In this document: piece by piece, positions 53,478 to 61,364 of the stretch
Numbering within the stretch: position 1 is the stretch's first letter
Layout of the letters: each line of letters begins with the position of its first letter
NCBI RefSeq assembly: GCF_021545335.1
Contig: NZ_CP089312.1
Coordinates: 7,936,001-8,000,000 of the forward strand
DNA: 64,000 nucleotides
Source of the DNA: Streptomyces sp. GQFP
GTDB taxonomy: Bacteria; Actinomycetota; Actinomycetes; Streptomycetales; Streptomycetaceae
Direction: 5' to 3'
Made by a program: the position numbers and the translations under genes
Notes under the pieces: model-generated
The model's database searches: none
Told to the model about the DNA's origin: nothing
What the model saw: the letters and a program-made list of their open reading frames with translations, nothing else

Positions 53478-53897
53478 TCAGTACCAGCCGTTGGCCTGCC
53501 AGAAGTTCCAGGCCGCGACGGGGCTGCCGTAACGGTCGTTCATGTAGTTCAGGCCCCACTTGATCTGGGTGGCCGCGTTGGTCTTCCAGTCGGAGCCGGC
53601 GGAGGACATCTTCGAGGCAGGGAGCGCCTGGACCAGGCCGTACGCCCCGGAGGAGGCGTTGGTCGCGTCGACGTCCCAGCCGCTCTCGTGCTCGACGATC
53701 TTGCTGAACGCGTTGAACTGGGTGTTGTTCGGGATCATCTTGTGCGCGATCGCCTTGGCATCGGAGGCGGAGGCGGAGGTCGCCGCCTCGGCGGGGGCCG
53801 CGGCCAGGACCATACCGGCGGTGGCGGCGGCCACGGCGGCGGTGGTGAGGGCCTTCTTCGGCGAGGCGATGGTGCGGGCGATGCGGGAGACGAACAC
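53478..53897 (-). CDS. Secreted lytic transglycosylase-like (SLT) protein
   Basis: The GTG at 53897 has AAGG seven bases upstream. The 139-residue protein has a signal peptide (cleavage near EAA-T, about 39) and a compact lysozyme-like domain with the catalytic Glu in IVEHESGWDVDA, plus ASSGAYGLVQALPASKM and the final W-rich AWNFWQANGWY. It cleaves peptidoglycan glycan chains, as Rpf-like or SLT enzymes of Streptomyces do. Its leader of roughly 200 bases is long and structured. Confidence 0.9.
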   Translation of the reverse strand: MFVSRIARTIASPKKALTTAAVAAATAGMVLAAAPAEAATSASASDAKAIAHKMIPNNTQFNAFSKIVEHESGWDVDATNASSGAYGLVQALPASKMSSAGSDWKTNAATQIKWGLNYMNDRYGSPVAAWNFWQANGWY

Positions 53898-54213
53898 GGA
53901 GAACCTTTTTCTTCGGGGTCAGGGCCGTCGCGGGCAAGCCGGTGCCGGGTGGTGCGTACTGCGTGGGTGGCGGTGACATGCGGCGGCGCCGCGACCCGTG
54001 GGGGTTCGTCGGCGCCGTGCGACTGCTCCAGAGAAACAGGCTCGACAGGCGTCCGCAATCACCCCTTTTGCTAGTTGTGGTCGTATGTGGGTTTAAGGCG
54101 GCATTTGTGACGTGGCTCTCAATGGGCAGGTCAGAGCCGGTTTCTGTGTGGCCATGACACGAACATCGATCTACTACTCCGCTTCGGAAGTGACCTGCGT
54201 CCTGTGGGCCGCT
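53898..54213 (-). promoter_or_regulatory. Long structured leader of the transglycosylase gene
   Basis: This 316-bp gene-free stretch contains a strong hairpin on the transcript side: GGCGCCG (54010-54016 on the complement) and CGGCGCC (53985-53991) enclose CCC/GGG pairs. Further GC-rich segments follow up to the start codon. Leaders of wall-hydrolase genes in Streptomyces often hold the c-di-AMP ydaO riboswitch, but I could not find its conserved GGAGGAACC or CAGCTAACC blocks. I call it an unclassified leader. Confidence 0.35.
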
Positions 54214-55038
54214 TCACGCGCCGGGCGCGTCGAAAGTGACCTGGCTCTCGAAGGCGGCCCGCCGTGTGGCCCTCCGGAGTGCCTTGAGGACGGTCGTGCC
54301 GAGGGTGATCGTCAGTACGACGGTCAGTACCGCACGCCCCAGGTCCCAGCCGAGGGAGGTCGCCAGGCAGTACGTGACGAAGCGGGCCAGGTTCGTCGGC
54401 ACCGGCGCGTCCGGCGCGAAGGCGATGTTCGAGGCCAGCTCGCCCATGAAGGGCCAGCCTGCCAGGTTCATGACCGTGCCGTAGGCGAAGGCGGCGAGGA
54501 AGCCGTAGGCGGCGAGCAGAACCAGCTCCGCCCGACCGCGCAGCCGCTCCGCGCCCGGCAGTAGCCCCGCGCCCATCGTGAACCAGCCCATCGCGAGCAT
54601 CTGGAAGGGCATCCAGGGCCCGACCCCGCCCGTGAGCAGCGCGGACGCGAACATGGTCACCGAGCCGAGAACGAACCCGAAACCGGGTCCCAGCACCCGC
54701 CCGCTGAGCACCATCAGGAAGAACATGGGCTCCAGCCCGGCCGTACCGGCGCCCAGCGGACGCAACGCCGCCCCGGCCGCCGCCAGCACACCGAGCATCG
54801 CCACGGCCTTCGGACCGAGCCCCGACTCGGAGATCGTCGCCGCGACCACCGCGACGAGCAGCACAAGCAACCCGGCGAACAGCCAGGGCGCGTCCTGCGC
54901 ATGCGCACTCACAGCGGAAGCGGGCGGCGCAAGAAACGGCCACCCGAACCCCACCACACCGACGGCACCGACGAGGACGAGGGCAGCGGTCGAGCGTGGC
55001 CCGAGCCGGACGGGGCGGGGCTTGCCGGTGCCGTTCAC
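54214..55038 (-). CDS. ECF transporter S component (probable corrinoid specificity)
   Basis: The GTG at 55038 overlaps the stop of the ATPase gene (GTGA) with GGAGG seven bases upstream. The 274-residue membrane protein has about six to eight hydrophobic segments, with LAAAGAALRPLGAG and YGTVMNLAGWPF as family-like blocks. S components bind the vitamin and pair with EcfT and the ATPases. The cobalamin riboswitch at the head of the operon indicates cobalamin, a precursor or another corrinoid. The end of the operon appears to be here. Confidence 0.85.
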   Translation of the reverse strand: MNGTGKPRPVRLGPRSTAALVLVGAVGVVGFGWPFLAPPASAVSAHAQDAPWLFAGLLVLLVAVVAATISESGLGPKAVAMLGVLAAAGAALRPLGAGTAGLEPMFFLMVLSGRVLGPGFGFVLGSVTMFASALLTGGVGPWMPFQMLAMGWFTMGAGLLPGAERLRGRAELVLLAAYGFLAAFAYGTVMNLAGWPFMGELASNIAFAPDAPVPTNLARFVTYCLATSLGWDLGRAVLTVVLTITLGTTVLKALRRATRRAAFESQVTFDAPGA

Positions 55039-56798
55039 TGGAGGGCCTCCCGGACCTGTGCGACCGTGAGCCATCGTTGTGGGGCCAGGATCTTGGTGAC
55101 CTGGGGTGCGAAGGACGGTGATGCCACGACAACCTCCGCCGTCGGGCCGTCGGCGACCACCTCTCCGTCGGCCAGGATCACGACCCGGTGGGCCAGCTCG
55201 GCGGCGAGTTCCACGTCGTGGGTGGCCAGCATGATCGCGTGGCCCTCGGCGGCCAGTCCGCGCAGGATGCCGATCAGGCGGGCCTTCGCCGCGTAGTCGA
55301 GACCCCGGGTCGGCTCGTCGAGGAGTAGCAGGGGCGGCCGGGCTGTCAGTACGACGGCCAGCGCGAGCGCGAGCCGCTGGCCCTCGGACAGGTCACGCGG
55401 GTGCGTGTCGTCCGTGATGCCGGGCAGCAGCTCGGAGACCAGCGCCCGGCAGCTCCCCGCCCCGGCGCCCGCATCCGCGTCGGCCGCCGCGCACTCGGTG
55501 GCGACCGTGTCCGCGTACAGCAGGTCACGTGGCTCCTGCGGTACGAGACCCACGCGGCGTACGAGATCCCGGGGCGCCGTCCGATGCGGCACCGCGCCCC
55601 CGACGCGCACCGACCCGGCGGCCGGCTCGACGAGCCCGACCAGCGCGCCGAGGAGCGTGGACTTCCCGGCGCCGTTGCGACCCATCAGGGCGACCGTCTC
55701 GCCCGGGGAGACGGTGAGGGTGACGCGCCGCAGCGCTTCGACGCGGCCCCGGTGGACGGTCAACGCGTCGACTTCGGCCGGGCAAAGGGCCGTTGGGGGC
55801 GGCGGGGTCTTGCGGAAGAGGCGGCGAGGCGTGGTGGGGGTGGGGGTGGGGGTGGGGGTGGGGTCAAGTGTGGGTTCTCGTACGGGAGTTGTGGTTCTGC
55901 GGAAGAGGCGGCGAGGCGCTGATGCGGGTGTCTCGACTGCCGCCGCCGGTACGGGAGTTGGCGTATGCGCCGGGTACGGGCGGTCCGTGAGCCGCTCCCG
56001 CAGCTCCCCGGCGCTGCGGCGGGCGTCGCGGACGGTCAGGGGCAGCGGGGACCAGCCCGCCAGGCGGCCGAGGGCGACCACGGGTGGGTACACCGGCGAG
56101 TACGCCATCACCTCCGCCGGGGTGCCGACGACGGGCGCGGCGCCGGGGGAGGGAAGGAGGGCGATGCGGTCGGCGTACTGGACGACCCGTTCCAGCCGGT
56201 GCTCGGCCATCAGGACCGTCGTCCCGAGGTCGTGGACCAGGCGCTGCAGGACCGCCAGCACCTCCTCCGCAGCCGCCGGATCGAGCGCGGACGTCGGCTC
56301 GTCGAGGACCAGGACCCTCGGGTGCGGCGTGAGGACCGAGCCGATCGCCACCCGCTGCTGCTGGCCTCCGGAGAGCGTGCCGATCGGGCGGTCGCGCAGC
56401 TCGGCCAGGCCCAGCAGATCCAGGGTCTCCTCCACCCGGCGGCGCATCACGTCCGGGGCGAGGCCCAACGACTCCATGCCGTAGGCGAGTTCGTCCTCGA
56501 CGGTGTCCGTCACGAAGTGGGCGAGCGGATCCTGGCCCACCGTGCCGACCACGTCGGCGAGTTCACGTGGTTTGTGGGTACGGGTGTCCCGGCCCGCCAC
56601 CGTCACGCGCCCGCGCAGGGTGCCCCCGGTGAAGTGCGGCACGAGACCGCTGACGGCACCCAGAACTGTCGACTTGCCGACCCCCGACGGCCCGACGAGC
56701 AGGACGAGTTCACCCTCGGGCACCTCGAAGTCGACGTGCTGGACGGCGGGTTCGGGTGCCTCGTCATACGTGACGGAGACGTCCTCGAAGCGGATCAC
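55035..56798 (-). CDS. Fused ECF ATPase (two ABC ATP-binding domains, EcfA-EcfA')
   Basis: The GTG at 56798 overlaps the EcfT stop (GTGA). The 587-residue protein has two complete nucleotide-binding domains: Walker A GPSGVGKS, LSGGQQQR signature and VLVLDEPTS in the first half, and GRNGAGKS, LSEGQRLAL and LLLDEPTRG in the second. A Pro/Thr-rich linker of about 60 residues with a microsatellite-encoded (TP) run (near residue 315) joins them. It powers vitamin uptake by the ECF complex. Fused ATPases are typical for actinobacterial ECF modules. Confidence 0.93.
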   Translation of the reverse strand: MIRFEDVSVTYDEAPEPAVQHVDFEVPEGELVLLVGPSGVGKSTVLGAVSGLVPHFTGGTLRGRVTVAGRDTRTHKPRELADVVGTVGQDPLAHFVTDTVEDELAYGMESLGLAPDVMRRRVEETLDLLGLAELRDRPIGTLSGGQQQRVAIGSVLTPHPRVLVLDEPTSALDPAAAEEVLAVLQRLVHDLGTTVLMAEHRLERVVQYADRIALLPSPGAAPVVGTPAEVMAYSPVYPPVVALGRLAGWSPLPLTVRDARRSAGELRERLTDRPYPAHTPTPVPAAAVETPASAPRRLFRRTTTPVREPTLDPTPTPTPTPTTPRRLFRKTPPPPTALCPAEVDALTVHRGRVEALRRVTLTVSPGETVALMGRNGAGKSTLLGALVGLVEPAAGSVRVGGAVPHRTAPRDLVRRVGLVPQEPRDLLYADTVATECAAADADAGAGAGSCRALVSELLPGITDDTHPRDLSEGQRLALALAVVLTARPPLLLLDEPTRGLDYAAKARLIGILRGLAAEGHAIMLATHDVELAAELAHRVVILADGEVVADGPTAEVVVASPSFAPQVTKILAPQRWLTVAQVREALQ

Positions 56799-57991
56799 GA
56801 CGGCTCCTTCACGGCGATGGGCTCGACTGGCCTACTGGCAGGCGGACTTGGGGCGACGAAGGCCGGGAGCAGGCCCAACAGCACCGCCGCCGCAGGCCAC
56901 AGCGGCAGGGTCGGGGAGACGAGCGGTACGACACCGGGATGCAGCGCCGCCGAGCCGCCGGAGCTGACGGAGGCGAGGACGAGAAGCGTCGCCACCGACA
57001 CCCCCGACCCCGCGACCAGCCACGCCCGTACGCCCCACACGTCCGGCCGGTACCGCGTACGCAGCGAACGCCGGCCCCCGAGCCACAGCCCGCCCAGCGC
57101 CGCCGCCAGCCCGGCCAGCAGCACCGGCAGCCCGTACGTACCGCCCGCCGCCGTCAACAGCCCGTACGTGCCCGCGCAGACGCCGAGCAGGCCGCCCAGG
57201 GTGAGCGCGGCGGTCGTACGGCGGACAGCGGCCGGGACCTCGGCTGTACGGCCGTATCCGCGTGCCTCCATCGCCGCCGCCAGCGCGACCGACCGCTCCA
57301 ACGCGCCCTCCAGGACCGGGAGTCCGACCTGCAGCAGGCCCCGTACACCACGGTCCGGACGGCCACGCAGCCGACGGGCGGCGCGCAGCCGCTGGACGTC
57401 CGCGATGAGGTTCGGCGCGAAGGTGAGGGCGACGACGACGGCGACACCGATCTCGTACAGCGCGCCCGGGAGGGACTTGAGGAGCCGGGCCGGGTTCGCG
57501 AGGGCGTTCGCGGCGCCGACGCAGATGAGGAGCGCGGCCAGCCGCAGACCGTCGTACAGCGCGAAGACCAGCCCCTCGGCGGTCACCCGCCCCCCGACGC
57601 GCACCCCCTGCGCCCAGTGGGGGAGCGGGAGTTCGGGGAGCGTGACGAGGACGTGCGAGCCCGGGATAGGGGAGCCGAGAACGACGGCGAAGCCGAGCCG
57701 AATGACAAGCACGGCCAGCCCGAGCTTGACGAAGGCGCTGTAGGAACGCGCCCAGGGAGCGTCGGTGCGATGCGTGGCGACGACGTACCCGGCCACGGCG
57801 ATGAGCAGGCCGAGGAGAAGCGGGTTGGTGGTACGGGTGGCGGCGGTACCGAGCCCGAGCGACCAGACCCACCAGGCACCGGGATGGATGGAGGAGGCGC
57901 TCGCGCCCCGACAGGGGCGCGGGGAACTGCGCGACCAGCCCCCACCGCCCCGCGGCCAAAGAACAACCCACCCACCAGAGCGCTCAGACAT
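56795..57991 (-). CDS. ECF transporter T component with repeat-encoded N-terminus
   Basis: The ATG at 57991 is the only conventional in-frame start and overlaps the upstream stop by eight bases (ATGTCTGA). The 398-residue protein has a family core beginning HPGAWWVWSLGLGTAATRTTNP (read as HPGAWWVWSLG then TAATRTTNP), five or more membrane segments and the coupling motif AARRLRGRPDRGVRG with EARGYGR near 230-250. It connects the ATPases to S components. Residues about 12-30 are a translated copy of the dispersed repeat (WPRGGGGWSRSSPRP). Confidence 0.9.
   Translation of the reverse strand: MSERSGGWVVLWPRGGGGWSRSSPRPCRGASASSIHPGAWWVWSLGLGTAATRTTNPLLLGLLIAVAGYVVATHRTDAPWARSYSAFVKLGLAVLVIRLGFAVVLGSPIPGSHVLVTLPELPLPHWAQGVRVGGRVTAEGLVFALYDGLRLAALLICVGAANALANPARLLKSLPGALYEIGVAVVVALTFAPNLIADVQRLRAARRLRGRPDRGVRGLLQVGLPVLEGALERSVALAAAMEARGYGRTAEVPAAVRRTTAALTLGGLLGVCAGTYGLLTAAGGTYGLPVLLAGLAAALGGLWLGGRRSLRTRYRPDVWGVRAWLVAGSGVSVATLLVLASVSSGGSAALHPGVVPLVSPTLPLWPAAAVLLGLLPAFVAPSPPASRPVEPIAVKEPS
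57909..57948 (-). repeat. Dispersed repeat copy inside the EcfT coding sequence
   Basis: On the minus strand it reads GGCGGTGGGGGCTGGTCGCG then CAGTTCCCCGCGCCCCTGTC, a standard subtype A copy. It lies in frame within the EcfT N-terminus. Confidence 0.9.
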
Positions 57992-58613
57992 GCCTGCGGC
58001 GCCGCGTCTGCCAGACCGCCGCCGCACCAAGCAGCACGACAACGGCAACACCGGCGAAGAGACCCACGGACGGGCCACTGCCCGAATCCGTGCCCCCGAC
58101 GGACTCACCCGCCGACACCACCTCGCCGCACCCCACGCGCGGATACCCGGCGATCGCACACAGCAACGCACCGGAGTTGTACCGCAGCGGCTCGGCCACG
58201 GACGCGAGGGCATCCGCCGTGGTCGCGTCGGGGGACACACGGGCGCACGCCGTACGCGTCGCGGGCGGACTCTCACCGACCGGCGCGTCGGCGGACGTAC
58301 CGAAGTCGATGACGAGCGCGACCCGCTTCCGCCCGTCCTGGGCGGGCGTCCGCGCACAGACGACCCCGAACACGGCACCGCCGCGAGGCTGGGCGGCGTC
58401 CTTCGACTGCTGGCTGACGGCGAACCGGAACCCCTGGACGTCACCGTCGGAGGGAACGCCGGTGGACGGCCCGACCGTGGCGTACGTCCACGCATCGCCG
58501 CTGCGCTCCCAGAAGGACCAGTAGCGGTAACCGGCGGCCTGGGCGGGCCCGACGCTCGCGAGGAGACAACTGAGCAGCACGACCAGAGTCAGCGGCAGCA
58601 CCCGGCGCCGCAT
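57984..58613 (-). CDS. SCO2322-family surface protein of the ECF operon
   Basis: The ATG at 58613 shares its A with the stop of the preceding gene (TGATG). The 209-residue protein has a signal peptide (cleavage after AQA, about 26), then an extracellular domain starting GYRYWSFWE with several Cys pairs. A C-terminal membrane anchor (SVGLFAGVAVVVLLGAAAVW) ends RRRRHV. It matches what I know as the SCO2322 family. Its constant position between the toroid protein and EcfT suggests an extracellular helper of vitamin capture. Confidence 0.82.
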   Translation of the reverse strand: MRRRVLPLTLVVLLSCLLASVGPAQAAGYRYWSFWERSGDAWTYATVGPSTGVPSDGDVQGFRFAVSQQSKDAAQPRGGAVFGVVCARTPAQDGRKRVALVIDFGTSADAPVGESPPATRTACARVSPDATTADALASVAEPLRYNSGALLCAIAGYPRVGCGEVVSAGESVGGTDSGSGPSVGLFAGVAVVVLLGAAAVWQTRRRRHV

Positions 58614-59842
58614 CACGGCTGCTGCCTCTTCCGCTGCCCACTGAGCAGAAACCCGATCCCGATACCGGAGACGAGAAACACACCGACGGTCCACCACGTC
58701 CCGAACCCACTGTCGCTGTCCTTGGCGGAGGCCGCTGAAGAGGGAGACGGGGACACTGGCGTCGGCCCCGTCGCGTTGAGCAGGCTCACCAGATCCCGCC
58801 CGCCGAAGTCACGCGGATCGGCGGCCCCTGCGCCGGCGGCGAGGATCAACTGCGCGTACGCCGCAGGCCCCGCCTGCTTCGCCCACTGCGCGGAGTTGCC
58901 CTCCAGCCAGTCCAACGCACCGGCGGCCCGCTGACCCTGACCGACGGTCGCCAGGGCGACGACGGCGTCGGCGGTGTTCCCGTAGTCGGGCTGGTCCTCG
59001 GCACCGGCCAGCGCGGAGGTGAGGTGCTTGTCCTTGGCGAGGGCTTGTACGAGATAGGCGGCACCGTTGCGAGCGACCTGCGCAGGCTCGGCGGAGGCGG
59101 ACTGCGAACAGGTCAGAGACGTGTCGGCCGATTTCCCGGCCGCCGCCCCACCGAACCCCTTCCCCAGCACGCCGACCACGGCCGCAGCCGTCGCATCGGC
59201 GTTGGCGACGAGCTTGCCCTTCTTGTCGGGCTGATAGGCGAAGGCACCCCCGCCGCTCCCGCCGCCGCACGGCAGAGCGAACTTCACGAGCAGGTCGTAC
59301 GGCGACTTGCCACCCTTGACGACCCCGCCGGGTTTCTCACCGGCGGCGGCGAGGGCCCCGACGACCACGGAGGTGGAGTTCGCGTCGCTGGCGCCACCGG
59401 CCGCGTATCCCCAGCCACCGTCCGCGTTCTGCACGGACTTCAGCCAGGTGACGGCCTTGCCGACCACGGCGTCCTGCCCGCCGAGGGCGGCGAGCGCCTG
59501 GACGGCGGCGCCGGTGCTGTTGGTGTCGACAAGGGTTTTGGCACCGCACGCCGAACCGGCATCGCTCCGGAAGGCCGCGAACCCACCGTCGGCACACTGC
59601 TGCCCAGCCAGCCACTTCACGGCCGAGGCGGCAGGCTTCACCCCCACCGTGTCCTGGGCGAGCAGGGCGAGGGACTGGCGCCAGACACCGTCGTAGGTGG
59701 GATCGGAGGTGCCGTACAACCCGGCGGGGAGGGCGGAGGCCGAGGGGGACGGAGAGGCGGCGGACGCCGACCCGCCCCCGGCGATGGCGGAGACGACGAC
59801 GGCGATGACGGCCAAAGCCGCGGCGCTGCGGCGGACATTCAT
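58613..59842 (-). CDS. Surface-anchored prenyltransferase-like alpha/alpha-toroid protein
   Basis: The ATG at 59842 starts MNVRRSAAAL. The 409-residue protein has a signal peptide (cleavage near SASA-A, about 28) and repeated toroid units typical of the prenyltransferase/squalene-oxidase fold: AVKWLAGQQCADGGFAAF, AVTWLKSVQNADGGWGYA and ALDWLEGNSAQW. A Ser/Pro stalk and one C-terminal membrane segment with a KR tail follow. It is extracellular and membrane-tethered, so it is not a normal terpene enzyme. The cobalamin riboswitch leader and the ECF genes behind it point to corrinoid binding. Confidence 0.88.
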   Translation of the reverse strand: MNVRRSAAALAVIAVVVSAIAGGGSASAASPSPSASALPAGLYGTSDPTYDGVWRQSLALLAQDTVGVKPAASAVKWLAGQQCADGGFAAFRSDAGSACGAKTLVDTNSTGAAVQALAALGGQDAVVGKAVTWLKSVQNADGGWGYAAGGASDANSTSVVVGALAAAGEKPGGVVKGGKSPYDLLVKFALPCGGGSGGGAFAYQPDKKGKLVANADATAAAVVGVLGKGFGGAAAGKSADTSLTCSQSASAEPAQVARNGAAYLVQALAKDKHLTSALAGAEDQPDYGNTADAVVALATVGQGQRAAGALDWLEGNSAQWAKQAGPAAYAQLILAAGAGAADPRDFGGRDLVSLLNATGPTPVSPSPSSAASAKDSDSGFGTWWTVGVFLVSGIGIGFLLSGQRKRQQP

Positions 59843-59944
59843 GATCGGCGGGATGCCTCTCCCTGCGGGGAGACGGGCAGCACGGGACACCCCGGGCGGC
59901 TCGGCTCCGTATGCCTCGACGGTGCCGTACACCGGCGGACCGCC

Positions 59945-60105
59945 GGTGACGCGAGCCGGTCACGGTCCGTACGAGGCAATCCGGCTCACAGCCCCAGCCG
60001 ATGACCGGGCCGCTCACGGTTGCGGGTCAGCGCCGGAATTGCACCGGCTTCCCCCCGTACGGGTGTGATGACGACCTGGCCACTGTACCGGCCGGTGAAA
60101 ACGGC
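59945..60105 (-). promoter_or_regulatory. Cobalamin riboswitch
   Basis: The minus strand carries GGGGGGAAGCCGGTGCAATT then CCGGCGCTGACCCGCAACC, the B12-box region, and later GGCTGTGAGCCGGATTGCC, the usual 3' conserved block. The element sits between the MBL gene stop (60113) and the toroid gene. With eight bases between them, the promoter must be in the MBL coding region or further upstream. Confidence 0.9.
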
Positions 60106-60112
60106 ACCGAGG

Positions 60113-61150
60113 TCACACCGCCACGTACGTGACCGGCTCGCTCCCCGTCACCGCCTCCGCCTGGCCGAGTTTGACCAGGCGGCGGACGTGGGCCTCGGCC
60201 TCCGAGACCGCGATGTTCCTTGACCCCGGGGGGATTTCGGCCCAGGGGCGGTTCCACTCCATGCGTTCCGCGAGCTGCCAGGGGGTGAGGGGAGTGGTGA
60301 GGAGGGCGCGAAGGCCGACGAGGCGTTCGTCGTGGTGGTCGAGGAGTTCCCGTACGCGGGTCGTCGCGTCGGGGAAGGCGTGGCGGTGGGCCGGGAGCAC
60401 CTCCGCAGGGGCGAGGCGGCCGACGCGTTCCAGGGAGTCGAGGTAGTCGCCGAGGGGGTCGGCGACCGTCGTGTCGTCGGGGTCCTCGTACAGGCCGATG
60501 TGCGGGGTGATGCCGGGGAGGAGGTGGTCGCCGGAGAACAGGCGCCCGTTGCCCGGGAGTTGGGCCGGGTGGGCCTCCTCCAGGTGGAGGCAGACATGGC
60601 CCGGGGTGTGGCCGGGCGTCCAGATCGCGCGCAGCCGGCGGCCGGGGAGGTCGAGGAGTTCGCCGGGGACGATCTCGCGGTCGGGGAGGGCGGGGGAGAA
60701 GCCGGGCAGGATGCCAAGGGGGGTCCTGCGCAGGGTGGCCACATGGTCCTCGGGGGCTCCGGCCGCCGCCAGCTTCGCCGTCATGTACGAGTACCAGCGC
60801 TCGGCCCGGTTCTCCCGCGTCCGCCGGACCAGGGAGATGTCGGCCTCGTGCATCGCGATCCACGCCCCGGACACCTCACGGACCCGGCCCGACAGGCCGT
60901 GGTGGTCCGGGTGGTGGTGGGTGATCACCATGCCGTGGATCTCGGCGGTCGAGGTGCCGCAGGCGGCCAGGCCCTCGGCGAGGGTGTCCCAGGACAGCGG
61001 GTCGTCCCAGCCCGTGTCGACGAGCACCGGTCCGCTGTCGGTGTCGACGACGTACACCAGCGTGTAGCCGAGGGGATTGTCCGGGATCGGGACCCTGATC
61101 GACCGTACGCCCCCGCCGTGATCGGTCACCTGCGTCGACACCTGTGTCAT
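60113..61150 (-). CDS. MBL-fold metallo-hydrolase
   Basis: The ATG at 61150 has GGGGAG four bases upstream. The 345-residue protein has the metallo-beta-lactamase metal motif THHHPDHHG (about 77-85), LFSGDHLLPG and PAHRHAFPD for the other ligands, plus a C-terminal winged-helix-like region (LGQAEAVTGSEPV). Such LACTB2/glyoxalase-II-like enzymes hydrolyse thioesters or similar. A KstR-like box lies 65 bp upstream, so it may act on CoA or lactone intermediates of sterol breakdown. Confidence 0.9.
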   Translation of the reverse strand: MTQVSTQVTDHGGGVRSIRVPIPDNPLGYTLVYVVDTDSGPVLVDTGWDDPLSWDTLAEGLAACGTSTAEIHGMVITHHHPDHHGLSGRVREVSGAWIAMHEADISLVRRTRENRAERWYSYMTAKLAAAGAPEDHVATLRRTPLGILPGFSPALPDREIVPGELLDLPGRRLRAIWTPGHTPGHVCLHLEEAHPAQLPGNGRLFSGDHLLPGITPHIGLYEDPDDTTVADPLGDYLDSLERVGRLAPAEVLPAHRHAFPDATTRVRELLDHHDERLVGLRALLTTPLTPWQLAERMEWNRPWAEIPPGSRNIAVSEAEAHVRRLVKLGQAEAVTGSEPVTYVAV

Positions 61151-61214
61151 GGGCTCCCCCGATTCCCCCGGCCGTGTCGCGGCCGGCTGCGGTCGACTGC
61201 CTCGCAACTATAAC

Positions 61215-61228
61215 TAGAACCAGTTTCA
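61215..61228. promoter_or_regulatory. KstR-like operator between MBL and aldehyde dehydrogenase genes
   Basis: TAGAACCAGTTTCA fits the KstR consensus TnnAACnnGTTnnA at every fixed position, and the AACTAGAAC left half is identical to the site at 38515. It lies 65 bp before the MBL start and 137 bp before the dehydrogenase start. Confidence 0.75.
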
Positions 61229-61321
61229 ATGGGAGCCCAAGTCACTTACCTCGTGGTGGTGTGTAGTGGTGTGAGCGCTGTGGACTCCTCAGGAGGGAAC
61301 TGGTAACTGTCTCCGTATCTA

Positions 61322-61338
61322 TCTGACGAACCGTCAGA
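61322..61338 (+). promoter_or_regulatory. Perfect palindrome before the aldehyde dehydrogenase gene
   Basis: TCTGACGAACCGTCAGA has perfect seven-base arms. It is placed 27 bp upstream of the start codon and has an imperfect relative at 38357-38373. It is probably the operator of a second TetR-type repressor. Confidence 0.65.
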
Positions 61339-61364
61339 GACGGTCCCCGGGGAGGCAGTCGGCC

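Noticed and set aside
53898..54213. c-di-AMP (ydaO) riboswitch before the transglycosylase gene
   Set aside because: The conserved GGAGGAACC and CAGCTAACC blocks were not found on the transcript strand.
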